From the NCBI RefSeq assembly GCF_016863335.1, contig NZ_BOOR01000023.1, positions 27,374-91,373 on the forward strand: 64,000 nucleotides of DNA, read 5' to 3'. Below, one piece after another: positions 27,394 through 35,961 of the stretch. The translations under genes and the position numbers were made by a program. The notes beneath the pieces were generated by a model. The model was not told the DNA's origin. It did no database searches and saw only the letters and a program-made list of their open reading frames with translations. Within the stretch, counting starts at the first letter, position 1. Each line of letters opens with the position of its first letter. Source of the stretch: Planotetraspora thailandica. Its GTDB lineage: Bacteria; Actinomycetota; Actinomycetes; Streptosporangiales; Streptosporangiaceae.

Positions 27394-28974
27394 ATGGTTG
27401 AGATCACGGGACCTCTGCTCGATCGGTTCGACGAGATCCTCACCCCCGAGGCGCTCGACTTCGTGGCTACCCTCCAGCGCGAGTTCGACACGAGGCGCAA
27501 GGAACTGCTCGCGGCGCGTGAGGAACGCCAGGCCAGGCTCTCGGCCGGCGGCACGCTCGACTTCCTTCCGGAGACCAGGCAGATCCGGGAGTCCGCGTGG
27601 CAGGTGGCTCCGCCCGCGCCGGGGCTGGAGGACCGCCGCGTCGAGATCACCGGACCGGTCGACCGCAAGATGACGATCAACGCGCTCAACTCGGGCGCCA
27701 AGGTGTGGCTGGCCGACTTCGAGGACGCCAACGCTCCCACCTGGGAGAACACGATCAACGGGCATCTCAACCTGCGCGACGCCCTCGACCGCACGATCGA
27801 CTTCTCCTCCGGCGGCAAGGACTACGTGCTGCGCCCCGACGACGAGCTGGCGACCGTGGTGGTGCGGCCGCGCGGCTGGCACCTTCCCGAAAAGCACGTC
27901 CTGATCGACGGCGAGCAGATGTCAGGCTCGCTGCTCGACTTCGGGCTCTACTTCTTCCACTGCGCGCGGCGGCAGCTCGCCAAGGGCCGCGGGCCGTACT
28001 TCTACCTGCCCAAGATCGAGTCGCACCTCGAGGCGCGGCTCTGGAACGACGTGTTCGTCAGGGCGCAGGACCTGCTCGGCGTCCCGCAGGGAACCATCCG
28101 GGCCACCGTACTGATCGAGACCTACCCGGCCGCGTTCGAGATGGAGGAGATCCTCTACGAGCTGCGCGACCACTCCGCCGGCCTCAACGCCGGCCGCTGG
28201 GACTACCTGTTCAGCGTCATCAAGAAGTTCCGCACCCGCGGGCGGGAGTTCCTGCTCCCCGAGCGCAACGCGGTGACCATGACGGCGCCGTTCATGCGGG
28301 CCTACACCGAACTGCTGGTGCGCACCTGTCACAAGCGCGGCGCCCACGCGATCGGCGGCATGGCGGCCTTCATCCCCTCCCGCCGCGACCCGGAGGTCAA
28401 CGAGGTCGCCCTGGAGAAGGTACGGGCCGACAAGACCCGCGAGTCGGGCGACGGGTTCGACGGCTCCTGGGTGGCCCACCCCGACCTGGTGCCGATCTGC
28501 CGTGAGGTCTTCGACGGCGTGCTGGGCGAGCGCCCCAACCAGCTCGACCGGCTGCGCGAGGACGTGCACGTCACCGCCGAGGACCTGCTCGCGGTGTCCA
28601 AGACCCCCGGCCAGATCACCGAGGCGGGCCTGCGCAACAACGTCGACGTGGCGCTGCGCTATCTGGCGGCCTGGATGGGCGGGCTGGGCGCGGTCGCGAT
28701 CCACAACCTGATGGAGGACGCGGCGACCGCCGAGATCTCCCGCTCGCAGATCTGGCAGTGGATCCACAACGACATCGAACTGGCCGACACGGGCGCCGTC
28801 GTGACGCGCGAGCTCGTCGAGCGGATCATCGGCGAGGAACTCGCCAAGGTCGCCGAGGAGCCCGGATACGACGAGCGCCTGTTCGGCCAGGCCACCGCCC
28901 TGTTCAAGAAGGTCGCCCTGGACGACGACTTCGCGGAGTTCCTCACCCTGCCCGCATATGCCGAGATGCCGTGA
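27394..28974 (+). CDS. aceB: Malate synthase A
   Basis: Condenses glyoxylate with acetyl-CoA to malate. 526 residues from ATG 27394, which has GGAAAGG at good distance; a GTG 15 bases upstream is the alternative. Signatures: [78 protein letters not shown] (catalytic and Mg-binding region, about residues 240-275), and the C-terminal plug helices. No isocitrate lyase is nearby. With glcDEF downstream, it appears to salvage glyoxylate made from glycolate (or from purine breakdown). Confidence 0.96.
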   Translation: MVEITGPLLDRFDEILTPEALDFVATLQREFDTRRKELLAAREERQARLSAGGTLDFLPETRQIRESAWQVAPPAPGLEDRRVEITGPVDRKMTINALNSGAKVWLADFEDANAPTWENTINGHLNLRDALDRTIDFSSGGKDYVLRPDDELATVVVRPRGWHLPEKHVLIDGEQMSGSLLDFGLYFFHCARRQLAKGRGPYFYLPKIESHLEARLWNDVFVRAQDLLGVPQGTIRATVLIETYPAAFEMEEILYELRDHSAGLNAGRWDYLFSVIKKFRTRGREFLLPERNAVTMTAPFMRAYTELLVRTCHKRGAHAIGGMAAFIPSRRDPEVNEVALEKVRADKTRESGDGFDGSWVAHPDLVPICREVFDGVLGERPNQLDRLREDVHVTAEDLLAVSKTPGQITEAGLRNNVDVALRYLAAWMGGLGAVAIHNLMEDAATAEISRSQIWQWIHNDIELADTGAVVTRELVERIIGEELAKVAEEPGYDERLFGQATALFKKVALDDDFAEFLTLPAYAEMP

Positions 28975-28987
28975 CTTCGACCGAATT

Positions 28988-29030
28988 CGAGGTTGGGAAT
29001 CCTTCCACCCGGTGGGGATTCCCAACCTCG
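28988..29030 (+). terminator. Strong hairpin after aceB
   Basis: 15-bp perfect stem CGAGGTTGGGAATCC / GGATTCCCAACCTCG with a 13-base apex, 13 bp after the aceB stop. There is no U-tract, but the stem is long enough to attenuate read-through into the nuclease-like gene and glcDEF. Confidence 0.65.
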
Positions 29031-29083
29031 GTCGGTGTACGACTAGACGAGCACATCCATCCAGATGTTGCTACTCATTGGGC

Positions 29084-30172
29084 ATGACCGAATTCACCGG
29101 CAGCGAGATCCGTCCCGACGACCACACGGAGCTGCTTCACGCGATCAAGAAAGAGATCACGACCGGCCGGACACGCGCGGTGCTCGCGGCCAACACCGAG
29201 CTGATCCACCAGTACTGGCGCATCGGCCGCCAGATCCTGGACCGGCGGCCCGACGAGGGCTGGGGCAGGAATCTGGCTGCCGACCTGAGAACCGCCTACC
29301 CGTACGCCAAGGGGTACTCGCGAACCAATCTTCACCGCATGAGAGCCCTGGCGATCGCGTGGCCGGAATTCGTCCCACACGCCGTGGGACGAATTCCCTG
29401 GGGCCACATCGTCGTGCTTCTCAACATGCTCGACGACCGGGCCGCCCGCGACTTCTACGCTGCGAAGACGGCCGATGAGGGATGGACGCGAGGCGTCCTC
29501 ATCACAATGATCAAGGCCGGACTCCACCTGCGCGCGAACCTCCCCCTGCACGACTTCGCGAGGAAGGTACCGCCGGAGGACAGGGAGTCCGTCCAGAGCA
29601 TGGTCAAGGACCCCTACGTGCTCGACTTCCTCGACAGCGACAAGCGCCACGAGCGCGATCTCGAGGCACGGATCGTCGAGAACGTGATCCGGTTTCTCCA
29701 GGAACTCGGCACGGGGTTCGCCTTCGTGGGCAGGCAGTACCCGCTGTCCGTCGGCGGCGAGGAGTTCTTCGCCGACCTGCTCTTCTACCATCTCAAACTG
29801 CATCGATACGTCGTGATCGAGCTGAGGACCAAGGGTTTCGCCCCGGAGCACGTCGGCAAGCTCGCCTTCCACGTCGCGGTCGTGGACGGCCAGGTACGTG
29901 ATCCCGGCCGCGATGAGCCGACGGTGGGCATCCTCCTGGTGGCCTCGCGCAACGAGGTCGCCGTCGAGTTCAGCCTCAACGCGATGAACCCGCCGCTCGC
30001 CGTCGGAACCTACGCCGCGTTGCCGCTCCGCCTCAGAGCCGCCCTGCCCACGCCGGCACAACTCGCGGATGCCATCACCCCTGTGCTGAGAGATGATTCA
30101 AGGGAAGACGACATTCCCCAGCGAACCACCACAGAAGATTGCGAGCCTGAGACGCACGAGGAGGAACGGTAG
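29084..30172 (+). CDS. DUF1016/YhcG-type PD-(D/E)xK nuclease-family protein
   Basis: 362 residues. The N-terminal DUF1016 helical domain (LLHAIKKEITTGRTRAVLAANTELIHQYWRIGRQI, about residues 18-55; YPYAKGYSRTNLHRMRALAIAWPE) precedes a C-terminal PD-(D/E)xK-like domain (FFADLLFYHLKLHRYVVIELRTKGFAPEHVGKL, about residues 227-260). The family usually has ELK at the catalytic E-x-K; here it reads ELR. The gene ends 2 bp before glcD and carries glcD's ribosome-binding site, although its predicted function (DNA cleavage or defence) is unrelated to glycolate. A 14-bp perfect inverted repeat lies inside the coding region. Confidence 0.88.
   Translation: MTEFTGSEIRPDDHTELLHAIKKEITTGRTRAVLAANTELIHQYWRIGRQILDRRPDEGWGRNLAADLRTAYPYAKGYSRTNLHRMRALAIAWPEFVPHAVGRIPWGHIVVLLNMLDDRAARDFYAAKTADEGWTRGVLITMIKAGLHLRANLPLHDFARKVPPEDRESVQSMVKDPYVLDFLDSDKRHERDLEARIVENVIRFLQELGTGFAFVGRQYPLSVGGEEFFADLLFYHLKLHRYVVIELRTKGFAPEHVGKLAFHVAVVDGQVRDPGRDEPTVGILLVASRNEVAVEFSLNAMNPPLAVGTYAALPLRLRAALPTPAQLADAITPVLRDDSREDDIPQRTTTEDCEPETHEEER
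29365..29397. repeat. Perfect inverted repeat inside the DUF1016 gene
   Basis: GGAATTCGTCCCAC and its exact reverse complement flank five bases (ACGCC), in the middle of a protein-coding sequence. The two arms encode unrelated peptides, so the symmetry is not forced by the protein. Confidence 0.8.
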
Positions 30173-30174
30173 CG

Positions 30175-31626
30175 ATGTCCACGCTCCAGCGGCTGACCGA
30201 ACGGCTCAGCGAGATCCTCGACCAGGACTCGGTGATCACAGACCCGGTGCGGCTGCGGACCTACGACTGCGACGGGCTGACCTATCACCGGGCCACGCCC
30301 GGGGTGGTCGTGCTGCCGGACTCGGCCGAGCAGATCGCGGCCGTGGTGCGCCTGTGCGACGAGTACGGCGTGCCGTTCGTGGCGCGGGGATCGGGCACGG
30401 GCCTGTCGGGCGGTGCCCTCCCCCGCACCGACGGCGTGCTGATCGTCACCTCACGCATGCGCAGGATCCTGGAGATCGACATCCCCAACCGCCGGGCGGT
30501 CGTCGAGCCGGGCGTCACCAACCTGGCGATCACCGAGGCGGTGCGCGACCAGGGCTACTACTACGCCCCCGACCCCTCCAGCCAGCAGATCTGCTCGATC
30601 GGCGGCAACGTCGCGGAGAACTCCGGCGGCGCCCACTGTCTCAAGTACGGCTTCACGGTCAACCACGTCCTCGAGATCGAACTGGTCACCCCCGACGGGG
30701 AGATCGTGTGCCTTTCCGAGCACGACCCCGGCTACGACCTGCTCGGCGCGTTCATCGGCTCGGAGGGCACCCTGGGCATCGCCACCAAGGTCACCGTACG
30801 GCTCTCGCGCACGCCGGAAACGGTCACGACCGTCCTGGCGGCCTTCGACGACATCGAGGGCGGCGGTCGCGCCGTGTCGGCGATCATCGGCGCGGGCATC
30901 GTGCCCGCGGCCATCGAGATGATGGACGCCCTCGCCATCGAGGCGGCCGAGGCCGCGGTGAGCTGCGGCTACCCTGAGGGCGCGGGAGCCGTGCTCGTGG
31001 TCGAACTGGACGGCCCGCACGCCGAGGTGGACCACCAGTTCGCCGAGGTCGACCGGATCTGCCGCGAGGCCGGTGCGTTCGAGATCAGGGTCGCCGCCTC
31101 GGCCGAGGAGCGGGCCGCGATCTGGAGGGGCCGCAAGTCGGCGTTCGCCGCCGTCGGCCGGATCAGTCCGGCCTACATCGTGCAGGACGGCGTGGTCCCC
31201 CGTACGTCGCTGCCCGAGGTGCTGGCGGGGATCGACAGGCTGCAGGAGGAGTTCGGCATCCGCGTGGCCAACGTGTTCCACGCCGGCGACGGCAACCTCC
31301 ACCCGCTCGTGCTCTTCGACGACGCCGTACCCGGCCAGGGCGAGCAGGCCGAGGCCGTCAGCGGCCGGATCCTCGACCTGTGCATCGAGCACGGCGGGTC
31401 GATCACCGGCGAACACGGGGTCGGCGTCGACAAGTCGCGTTACATGTCGCGGATGTTCAGTGAGGAGGACCTCGACACCATGCAACTCGTGCGCTGCGCC
31501 TTCGACCCGAAGGGCCTGTCCAACCCGGGCAAGGTCTTCCCGACCCCACGGTTGTGCGGCGAGGTCCCCGGCGTGCGCAAGGGCGTGCATCCGCTCGTGG
31601 AATCCGGACTGGCCGAGCAGTTCTGA
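30175..31626 (+). CDS. glcD: Glycolate oxidase FAD-linked subunit GlcD
   Basis: FAD-dependent subunit that oxidises glycolate (or a related 2-hydroxyacid) to glyoxylate. 483 residues. The FAD_binding_4 domain carries GVVVLPDSAEQIAAVVRLC and ARGSGTGLSGGALPRTDGV (about residues 50-100), then SIGGNVAENSGGAHCLKYG and FIGSEGTLGIATK. The FAD-oxidase C-terminal domain has NVFHAGDGNLHPLVLFD and EHGGSITGEHGVGVDK. First gene of glcD-glcE-glcF-iclR; GAGGAGGAACGG precedes the ATG. Confidence 0.94.
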   Translation: MSTLQRLTERLSEILDQDSVITDPVRLRTYDCDGLTYHRATPGVVVLPDSAEQIAAVVRLCDEYGVPFVARGSGTGLSGGALPRTDGVLIVTSRMRRILEIDIPNRRAVVEPGVTNLAITEAVRDQGYYYAPDPSSQQICSIGGNVAENSGGAHCLKYGFTVNHVLEIELVTPDGEIVCLSEHDPGYDLLGAFIGSEGTLGIATKVTVRLSRTPETVTTVLAAFDDIEGGGRAVSAIIGAGIVPAAIEMMDALAIEAAEAAVSCGYPEGAGAVLVVELDGPHAEVDHQFAEVDRICREAGAFEIRVAASAEERAAIWRGRKSAFAAVGRISPAYIVQDGVVPRTSLPEVLAGIDRLQEEFGIRVANVFHAGDGNLHPLVLFDDAVPGQGEQAEAVSGRILDLCIEHGGSITGEHGVGVDKSRYMSRMFSEEDLDTMQLVRCAFDPKGLSNPGKVFPTPRLCGEVPGVRKGVHPLVESGLAEQF

Positions 31627-31663
31627 TGAAGACCCCGAATCGCGCCCGCCGGAGGTGGCCGTC

Positions 31664-32881
31664 ATGAGCGCCGACGAGGATCTCGCCGGGTGCGGCACGA
31701 CCGTGCGCCCGGCGACCGACGCCGACGCGGTGGCGGGCGTGCCGCCGCGCTGGGTGGCGCTGCCCGAGTCCACGCAGGACGTGGCGGCCGTGATGCGTGT
31801 GGCCGCCGCGCACGGCCTCGCCGTGGTCGCCGCCGGCGCGGGCACCATGCTGCACTGGGGCCCGCCTCCGGAGCGTTGTGACCTGGTCATCGACACCTGC
31901 TGCCTGAACGAGGTCCTCGAACACGCCTCGGGCGACCTCGTCGCGCGCGTCCAGGCGGGGGTCACGGCCGAGTCCCTCACGCAGGTGCTCGCGGCGCGCG
32001 GCCAGCGCCTGTCGGTCGACGCGCCCGCCGAGGGCGCCACCGTGGGCGGCATGCTCGCGGCCGGCTCCGCCGGCCCCCTCAGGTTCCGGTACGGCACGAG
32101 CCGCGACATGCTCATCGGCGTAACCGTCGTGCTGGCCGACGGCACGGTTGCCAAGTCGGGCGGCAAAGTCGTGAAGAACGTCGCCGGCTACGACCTGGGC
32201 AAGTTGTTCACCGGCTCGTACGGCACGCTGGGGATCATCACCGAGGCGGCCTTCCGGCTGCACCCCCTGCCGGCCGACAGCCGCTGGATCACCGCCGTCG
32301 TCGCGGAGCCCGGCCAGAGCCTGCTGGAGTCGCTGGCCGCCTCCCCGCTCGAACCGGCCGCGATCGAGATCGACCGGCCAGGCCCGCGCGAGCCGGTCAC
32401 CGTGTCGGTGCTCGTCGAGGGCGTGGCTGCTGCCGAGCGGGCGAAAGCCGTACAGGATTTGATGGGGATGGACGCCGCGGTCGCCGAGAAGCCGCCCGCG
32501 TGGTGGGCCCGCCTTCCCGGCGAGGAGATCCTGCTGTCCGCGCGTGGGCTTCCCGCGGCGGTGACGGGCACGCTGCGCGTGATCGCCGCCCAGGCGGAGC
32601 GCCTCGGCCTGGCGCCGCACGTGCGCGGCTCGGCGGGCGCGGGCGACCTGCTGGTCGGGCTGCCGCCCGAGTCGGACCCGGCGCAGGTCGCCGCCTTCGT
32701 CACCGCGGTGCGCGAGGAGACCGCCGCGACGGGCGGCCGCCTGGTCGCACTGGCGCTGCCCGAGGCGGTCGGCGTGGACTTCTGGGGACCGGTGGGGGCG
32801 CTCGGCCTGATGCGCCGGGTCAAGGAGCGGTTCGACCCGGAGCGGCGGATGGCCCCCGGCCGTTTCGTCGGCGGCCTGTAA
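31664..32881 (+). CDS. glcE: Glycolate oxidase FAD-binding subunit GlcE
   Basis: Second flavoprotein subunit of glycolate oxidase. 405 residues from ATG 31664 (GGAGG about 10 bases upstream). The FAD_binding_4 core is recognisable: WVALPESTQDVAAVMRVAAAHGLAVVAAGAGTMLHWG, then GATVGGMLAAGSAGPLRFRYGTSRDMLIGVTVVLADGTVAKSGGKVVKNVAGYDLGKLFTGSYGTLGIITE, which is typical of GlcE. It lacks the large C-terminal oxidase domain of GlcD, as expected. Spacing to glcD is 37 bp and to glcF 25 bp. Confidence 0.93.
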   Translation: MSADEDLAGCGTTVRPATDADAVAGVPPRWVALPESTQDVAAVMRVAAAHGLAVVAAGAGTMLHWGPPPERCDLVIDTCCLNEVLEHASGDLVARVQAGVTAESLTQVLAARGQRLSVDAPAEGATVGGMLAAGSAGPLRFRYGTSRDMLIGVTVVLADGTVAKSGGKVVKNVAGYDLGKLFTGSYGTLGIITEAAFRLHPLPADSRWITAVVAEPGQSLLESLAASPLEPAAIEIDRPGPREPVTVSVLVEGVAAAERAKAVQDLMGMDAAVAEKPPAWWARLPGEEILLSARGLPAAVTGTLRVIAAQAERLGLAPHVRGSAGAGDLLVGLPPESDPAQVAAFVTAVREETAATGGRLVALALPEAVGVDFWGPVGALGLMRRVKERFDPERRMAPGRFVGGL

Positions 32882-32906
32882 TGAGGGGGCACGTGGAGGA
32901 GAACGC

Positions 32907-34193
32907 ATGGACCCGGAGCTGATCAAAGACTGCGTGCACTGCGGGTTCTGCCTGCCCACCTGCCCGACGTACGTGCTGTGGGGCGAGGAGATGGACTCGC
33001 CCCGGGGGCGCATCCAGCTCATGGACCAGCACGTGCAGGGGGTTCCGGTCACCGACGTCATGGCCGGCCACCTCGACGCCTGCCTGGGCTGCATGGCCTG
33101 TGTGACCGCCTGCCCGTCCGGCGTGCAGTACGACCGCTTGATCGAGCAGGCGCGCGCCGTGGTCGAGGAGGAGCACGTCCGCACGCCGCAGGAGCGGGCC
33201 ATCAGGGGCATGGTCTTCGCCCTGTTCCCCTACCGGCGCAGGCTGCGGGCGATGCGTCTGCCGATGGCCCTGAGCAGGCGGATGCGCCCCTTCCTCGATC
33301 GGGTGAACCCCTCGCTCGGCGCGATGGCCGAGCTCGCTCCGCCCCCCGCCACGCCGGTACGGCTCCCGCCCCTGGTGCGGGCGCGCGGGCCGCGCAGGGC
33401 GACGGTCGGCCTGCTGACCGGCTGCGTGCAGGGCGAGTTCTTCCCGCAGGTCAACGCGGCGACGGTCCGCGTGCTCGCGCTCGAGGGCTGCGACGTCGTC
33501 ATCCCGCCCCGGCAGGGCTGCTGCGGCGCGTTGTCGCTGCACTCGGGTCGCGACGCCGAGGCCAGGAAGTTCGCCAAACGCACGATCGCGGCGTTCGAGC
33601 GGGCCAGGGTAGGCACGGTCGTGGTCAACGCGGCCGGGTGCGGGTCGAGCATGAAGGACTACGCCGAGGTGCTGAAGGACGAGCCCGGCTGGGCCAAGCG
33701 GGCGGCGGCGCTGCGCGTGCGCGACCTCTCCGAGTTCCTCGTCGAGCTGGGCCCGGCCGCCGAGCGTCACCCCCTGCCGGTCTCCGTGGCCTACCACGAC
33801 GCCTGCCATCTGGCCCACGCGCAGGGAGTGCGGTCGCAACCGCGCGAACTGCTGGCCGCGATCCCCGGGCTCGACCTCCGCGAGATCGCCGAATCGGCCA
33901 TCTGCTGCGGCTCGGCCGGGACCTACAACCTGTTCCAGCCGGAGGCCGCCCGTGAGCTGGGCGACCGCAAGGCCGAGCGGGTGCTGGCCACCGGCGCCGA
34001 GCTCCTGGTCTCGGCCAACCCGGGCTGCACGATGCAAATTGCCGCCGCTGCGCGGCGGATGCAAATCGCCGCGGGGAGCCGGCGGGCGGGCAAGGGCGAA
34101 ATCCGGGTGGCGCACACCGCCGAAGTGCTCGACGCCTCCCTGCGCGGGCGTCCCCCCGGCTCGCTCGGCCAGGTGGCGGGGAGCGGCAGGTGA
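32907..34193 (+). CDS. glcF: Glycolate oxidase iron-sulfur subunit GlcF
   Basis: Electron-transfer subunit passing electrons from GlcDE towards the quinone pool. 428 residues. Two 4Fe-4S motifs lie in the first 75 residues: CVHCGFCLPTCPTY and CLGCMACVTACPSG. Two CCG domains follow (PPRQGCCGALSLHSGRDAEARKFA and SAICCGSAGTYNLFQPEAARELGDRKAERV). GGAGGAGAACGC precedes the ATG. Its stop overlaps the GTG of the IclR gene (GTGA), indicating one transcript. Confidence 0.95.
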   Translation: MDPELIKDCVHCGFCLPTCPTYVLWGEEMDSPRGRIQLMDQHVQGVPVTDVMAGHLDACLGCMACVTACPSGVQYDRLIEQARAVVEEEHVRTPQERAIRGMVFALFPYRRRLRAMRLPMALSRRMRPFLDRVNPSLGAMAELAPPPATPVRLPPLVRARGPRRATVGLLTGCVQGEFFPQVNAATVRVLALEGCDVVIPPRQGCCGALSLHSGRDAEARKFAKRTIAAFERARVGTVVVNAAGCGSSMKDYAEVLKDEPGWAKRAAALRVRDLSEFLVELGPAAERHPLPVSVAYHDACHLAHAQGVRSQPRELLAAIPGLDLREIAESAICCGSAGTYNLFQPEAARELGDRKAERVLATGAELLVSANPGCTMQIAAAARRMQIAAGSRRAGKGEIRVAHTAEVLDASLRGRPPGSLGQVAGSGR

Positions 34194-34924
34194 GCGTGCA
34201 GAGCGTCGACCGGGCGCTCGACGTGCTGGAGGCCCTCGCCGAGCAGGGCGGCCATGCCGGGTTGTCGGAGATCGCCGCCAGGACCGGCCTGCCGTACGGG
34301 ACGATCCACCGGCTGCTCCAGACGCTGCTCGCCCGCGGGTACGTGCGGCAGGAGTCCGACCGCCGCTACGCCCTCGGCGGCGCGCTGCTGCGGGTCGGCG
34401 GGGCCGCGGAGCGCATGGTCGCCGCCAGTGCCGAGCCTTATCTCGCCCGGCTGGTGGAACTGTCGGGCGAGACCGCCAACCTGGCGGTGCTGGAGGGTGA
34501 CTTCGTCGTCTACGTGGCCCAGGTGCCCTCGCCGCGCAGGCTGCGCATGTTCGCGGAGGTGGGGCGCCGGGTGCTGCCCCACAGCACGGCCGTCGGGAAG
34601 GTGCTGCTCGCCGAACGACCGGACGCGGGCGCGGTCTTCCGGCGTACCGGCATGCCCCGCCGTACGGACCAGACCATCACCTCGGTCGAGGCCATCCTGG
34701 CCGAACTGGAGGAGGTGCGTGCCCGGGGGTACGCGCTGGACCTCGGCGAGGAGGAGAGCGGCGTGCACTGCATGGCCGTCCCCGTGGTCGACGGCGGGCG
34801 CACCTTCGCGGCGATGTCGGTGTCGGGGCCGGCCGACCGGCTCGACGCCATCGACAGGGAGGAACTGGCGAACACCATGCGGAAGGTGGCCGGAGATTTC
34901 GGCTCTGCCGTCTTCGGCATGTGA
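34190..34924 (+). CDS. IclR family transcriptional regulator of the glycolate operon
   Basis: 244 residues from GTG 34190. The N-terminal winged helix (SVDRALDVLEALAEQGGHAGLSEIAARTGLPYGTIHRLLQTLLARGYVRQ, residues 1-55) precedes the IclR effector domain (GRRVLPHSTAVGKVLLAE, ARGYALDLGEEESGVHCMAVPVV). Co-translated with glcF, so it is likely a local regulator responding to glyoxylate, glycolate or a related metabolite. The palindrome in front of aceB is a candidate target. Confidence 0.93.
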   Translation: MSVQSVDRALDVLEALAEQGGHAGLSEIAARTGLPYGTIHRLLQTLLARGYVRQESDRRYALGGALLRVGGAAERMVAASAEPYLARLVELSGETANLAVLEGDFVVYVAQVPSPRRLRMFAEVGRRVLPHSTAVGKVLLAERPDAGAVFRRTGMPRRTDQTITSVEAILAELEEVRARGYALDLGEEESGVHCMAVPVVDGGRTFAAMSVSGPADRLDAIDREELANTMRKVAGDFGSAVFGM

Positions 34925-34964
34925 ATCGGCACCCGTCCGCGCGCTTCGCGAGGAAGATGAAGCT

Positions 34965-35204
34965 ATGTGCCGAAGCATCAAGACCCTGCGCCCGCCGTTC
35001 ACCGACGAGGTGACCGAGGACGACATCCACGCCGCCGCTCTGCAGTACGTACGGAAGATCTCCGGCTTCCGCGCCCCCGCCGCGCACAACGCCGAGGCGT
35101 TCGAGCAGGCAGTCGAGGCGATCGCCGAGGCCAGCGCCGCGCTGCTGGCCTCCCTCGAGGTACGCGGCGGCCAGCGCTCCTCGGGCGCGGCCGCCGCCGG
35201 ATGA
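34965..35204 (+). CDS. DUF2277 family protein
   Basis: 79-residue cytoplasmic protein with the family N terminus MCRSIKTLRPPFTDEVTEDD and the conserved AALQYVRKISGFRAPAAHNAEAFEQAV. Function unknown. It follows the IclR gene by 40 bp and may be the last gene of that transcript. Confidence 0.88.
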   Translation: MCRSIKTLRPPFTDEVTEDDIHAAALQYVRKISGFRAPAAHNAEAFEQAVEAIAEASAALLASLEVRGGQRSSGAAAAG

Positions 35205-35296
35205 CAATCGCCGGATAAACGAGGGAACCGGCCGCGCGGGTCCGGCGGATGAGGGGTGAACGGCGCGAACGCGCCGACGGAAGGATTCCCCCCCCC

Positions 35297-35320
35297 ATGA
35301 ACGGACACAACGGGTGGTGA
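35297..35320 (+). other. Mini-ORF after a C9 tract, overlapping the ECF sigma start
   Basis: AAGGA (35281-35285) is separated by TT and a run of nine C from an ATG at 35297 that encodes seven codons (MNGHNGW). Its TGA overlaps the tandem GTG GTG start of the sigma gene. It could be a leader peptide coupling translation. The C tract may vary in length. Confidence 0.3.
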
Positions 35321-35961
35321 GTACAGCGGCCGGCCACCAGCACATTCGCCCGTGGAGCCGCGACACCGCCACAGAAGATCCGCAGAGCGATCCGGGAGAT
35401 CATGCGAGCGACGCCGGGATGATCCGCGCGTCGCTTGCCGACCCCGACCAGTTCGCGGGTGTCTTCGACCGGCATTCCGACGAGATCCACGCCTACGCGA
35501 GCCGGCGGCTGGGCCTCGACCACGGCCACGCGGACGACGTGACGGCCGAGACGTTCCTCATCGCGTTCCGCAAGCGGCACCGGTACGACCTGACGCGGGC
35601 GGACGCCCGGCCGTGGCTGTACGGCATCGCCGCCAACCTGATCGCGGGCCACCGCAGGTCGGAGGTCAGGCGGCTCAAGGCCCTCGCGCGCACGGCCGCG
35701 TACGGCCACGAGCTTCACGAAGAGGAGCGCAGCGCGGAACGCGCCAGCGCCGCCGCGCTGCGCCCCGCCCTGGCGGCCGCGCTGGCGCGGCTGTCTTCCG
35801 CCGAGCGGGAGACGCTCCTGCTCGTCGCCTGGGCCGACCTCAGCTACGAGGAGACCGCCCAGGCACTGCAGATCCCCGTGGGCACGGTCCGCTCCCGGAT
35901 TCACCGTGTTCGCGCGAAACTCCGCCGCCACCTTGACCTTCCTGAGGAGGAGACCTCATGA
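35314..35961 (+). CDS. ECF-type RNA polymerase sigma factor
   Basis: Up to 215 residues from GTG 35314; ATG 35419 is a shorter alternative just before region 2. Region 2 (FAGVFDRHSDEIHAYASRRLGLDHGHADDVTAETFLIAFRKRHRYDLTRADARPWLYGIAANLIAGHRR) and region 4 (RLSSAERETLLLVAWADLSYEETAQALQIPVGTVRSRIHRVRAKLRR) are complete. The stop overlaps the following CU044_5270-type gene. That pair, a sigma factor with a large single-pass membrane protein, recurs across actinobacteria. Confidence 0.92.
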   Translation: MVSTAAGHQHIRPWSRDTATEDPQSDPGDHASDAGMIRASLADPDQFAGVFDRHSDEIHAYASRRLGLDHGHADDVTAETFLIAFRKRHRYDLTRADARPWLYGIAANLIAGHRRSEVRRLKALARTAAYGHELHEEERSAERASAAALRPALAAALARLSSAERETLLLVAWADLSYEETAQALQIPVGTVRSRIHRVRAKLRRHLDLPEEETS

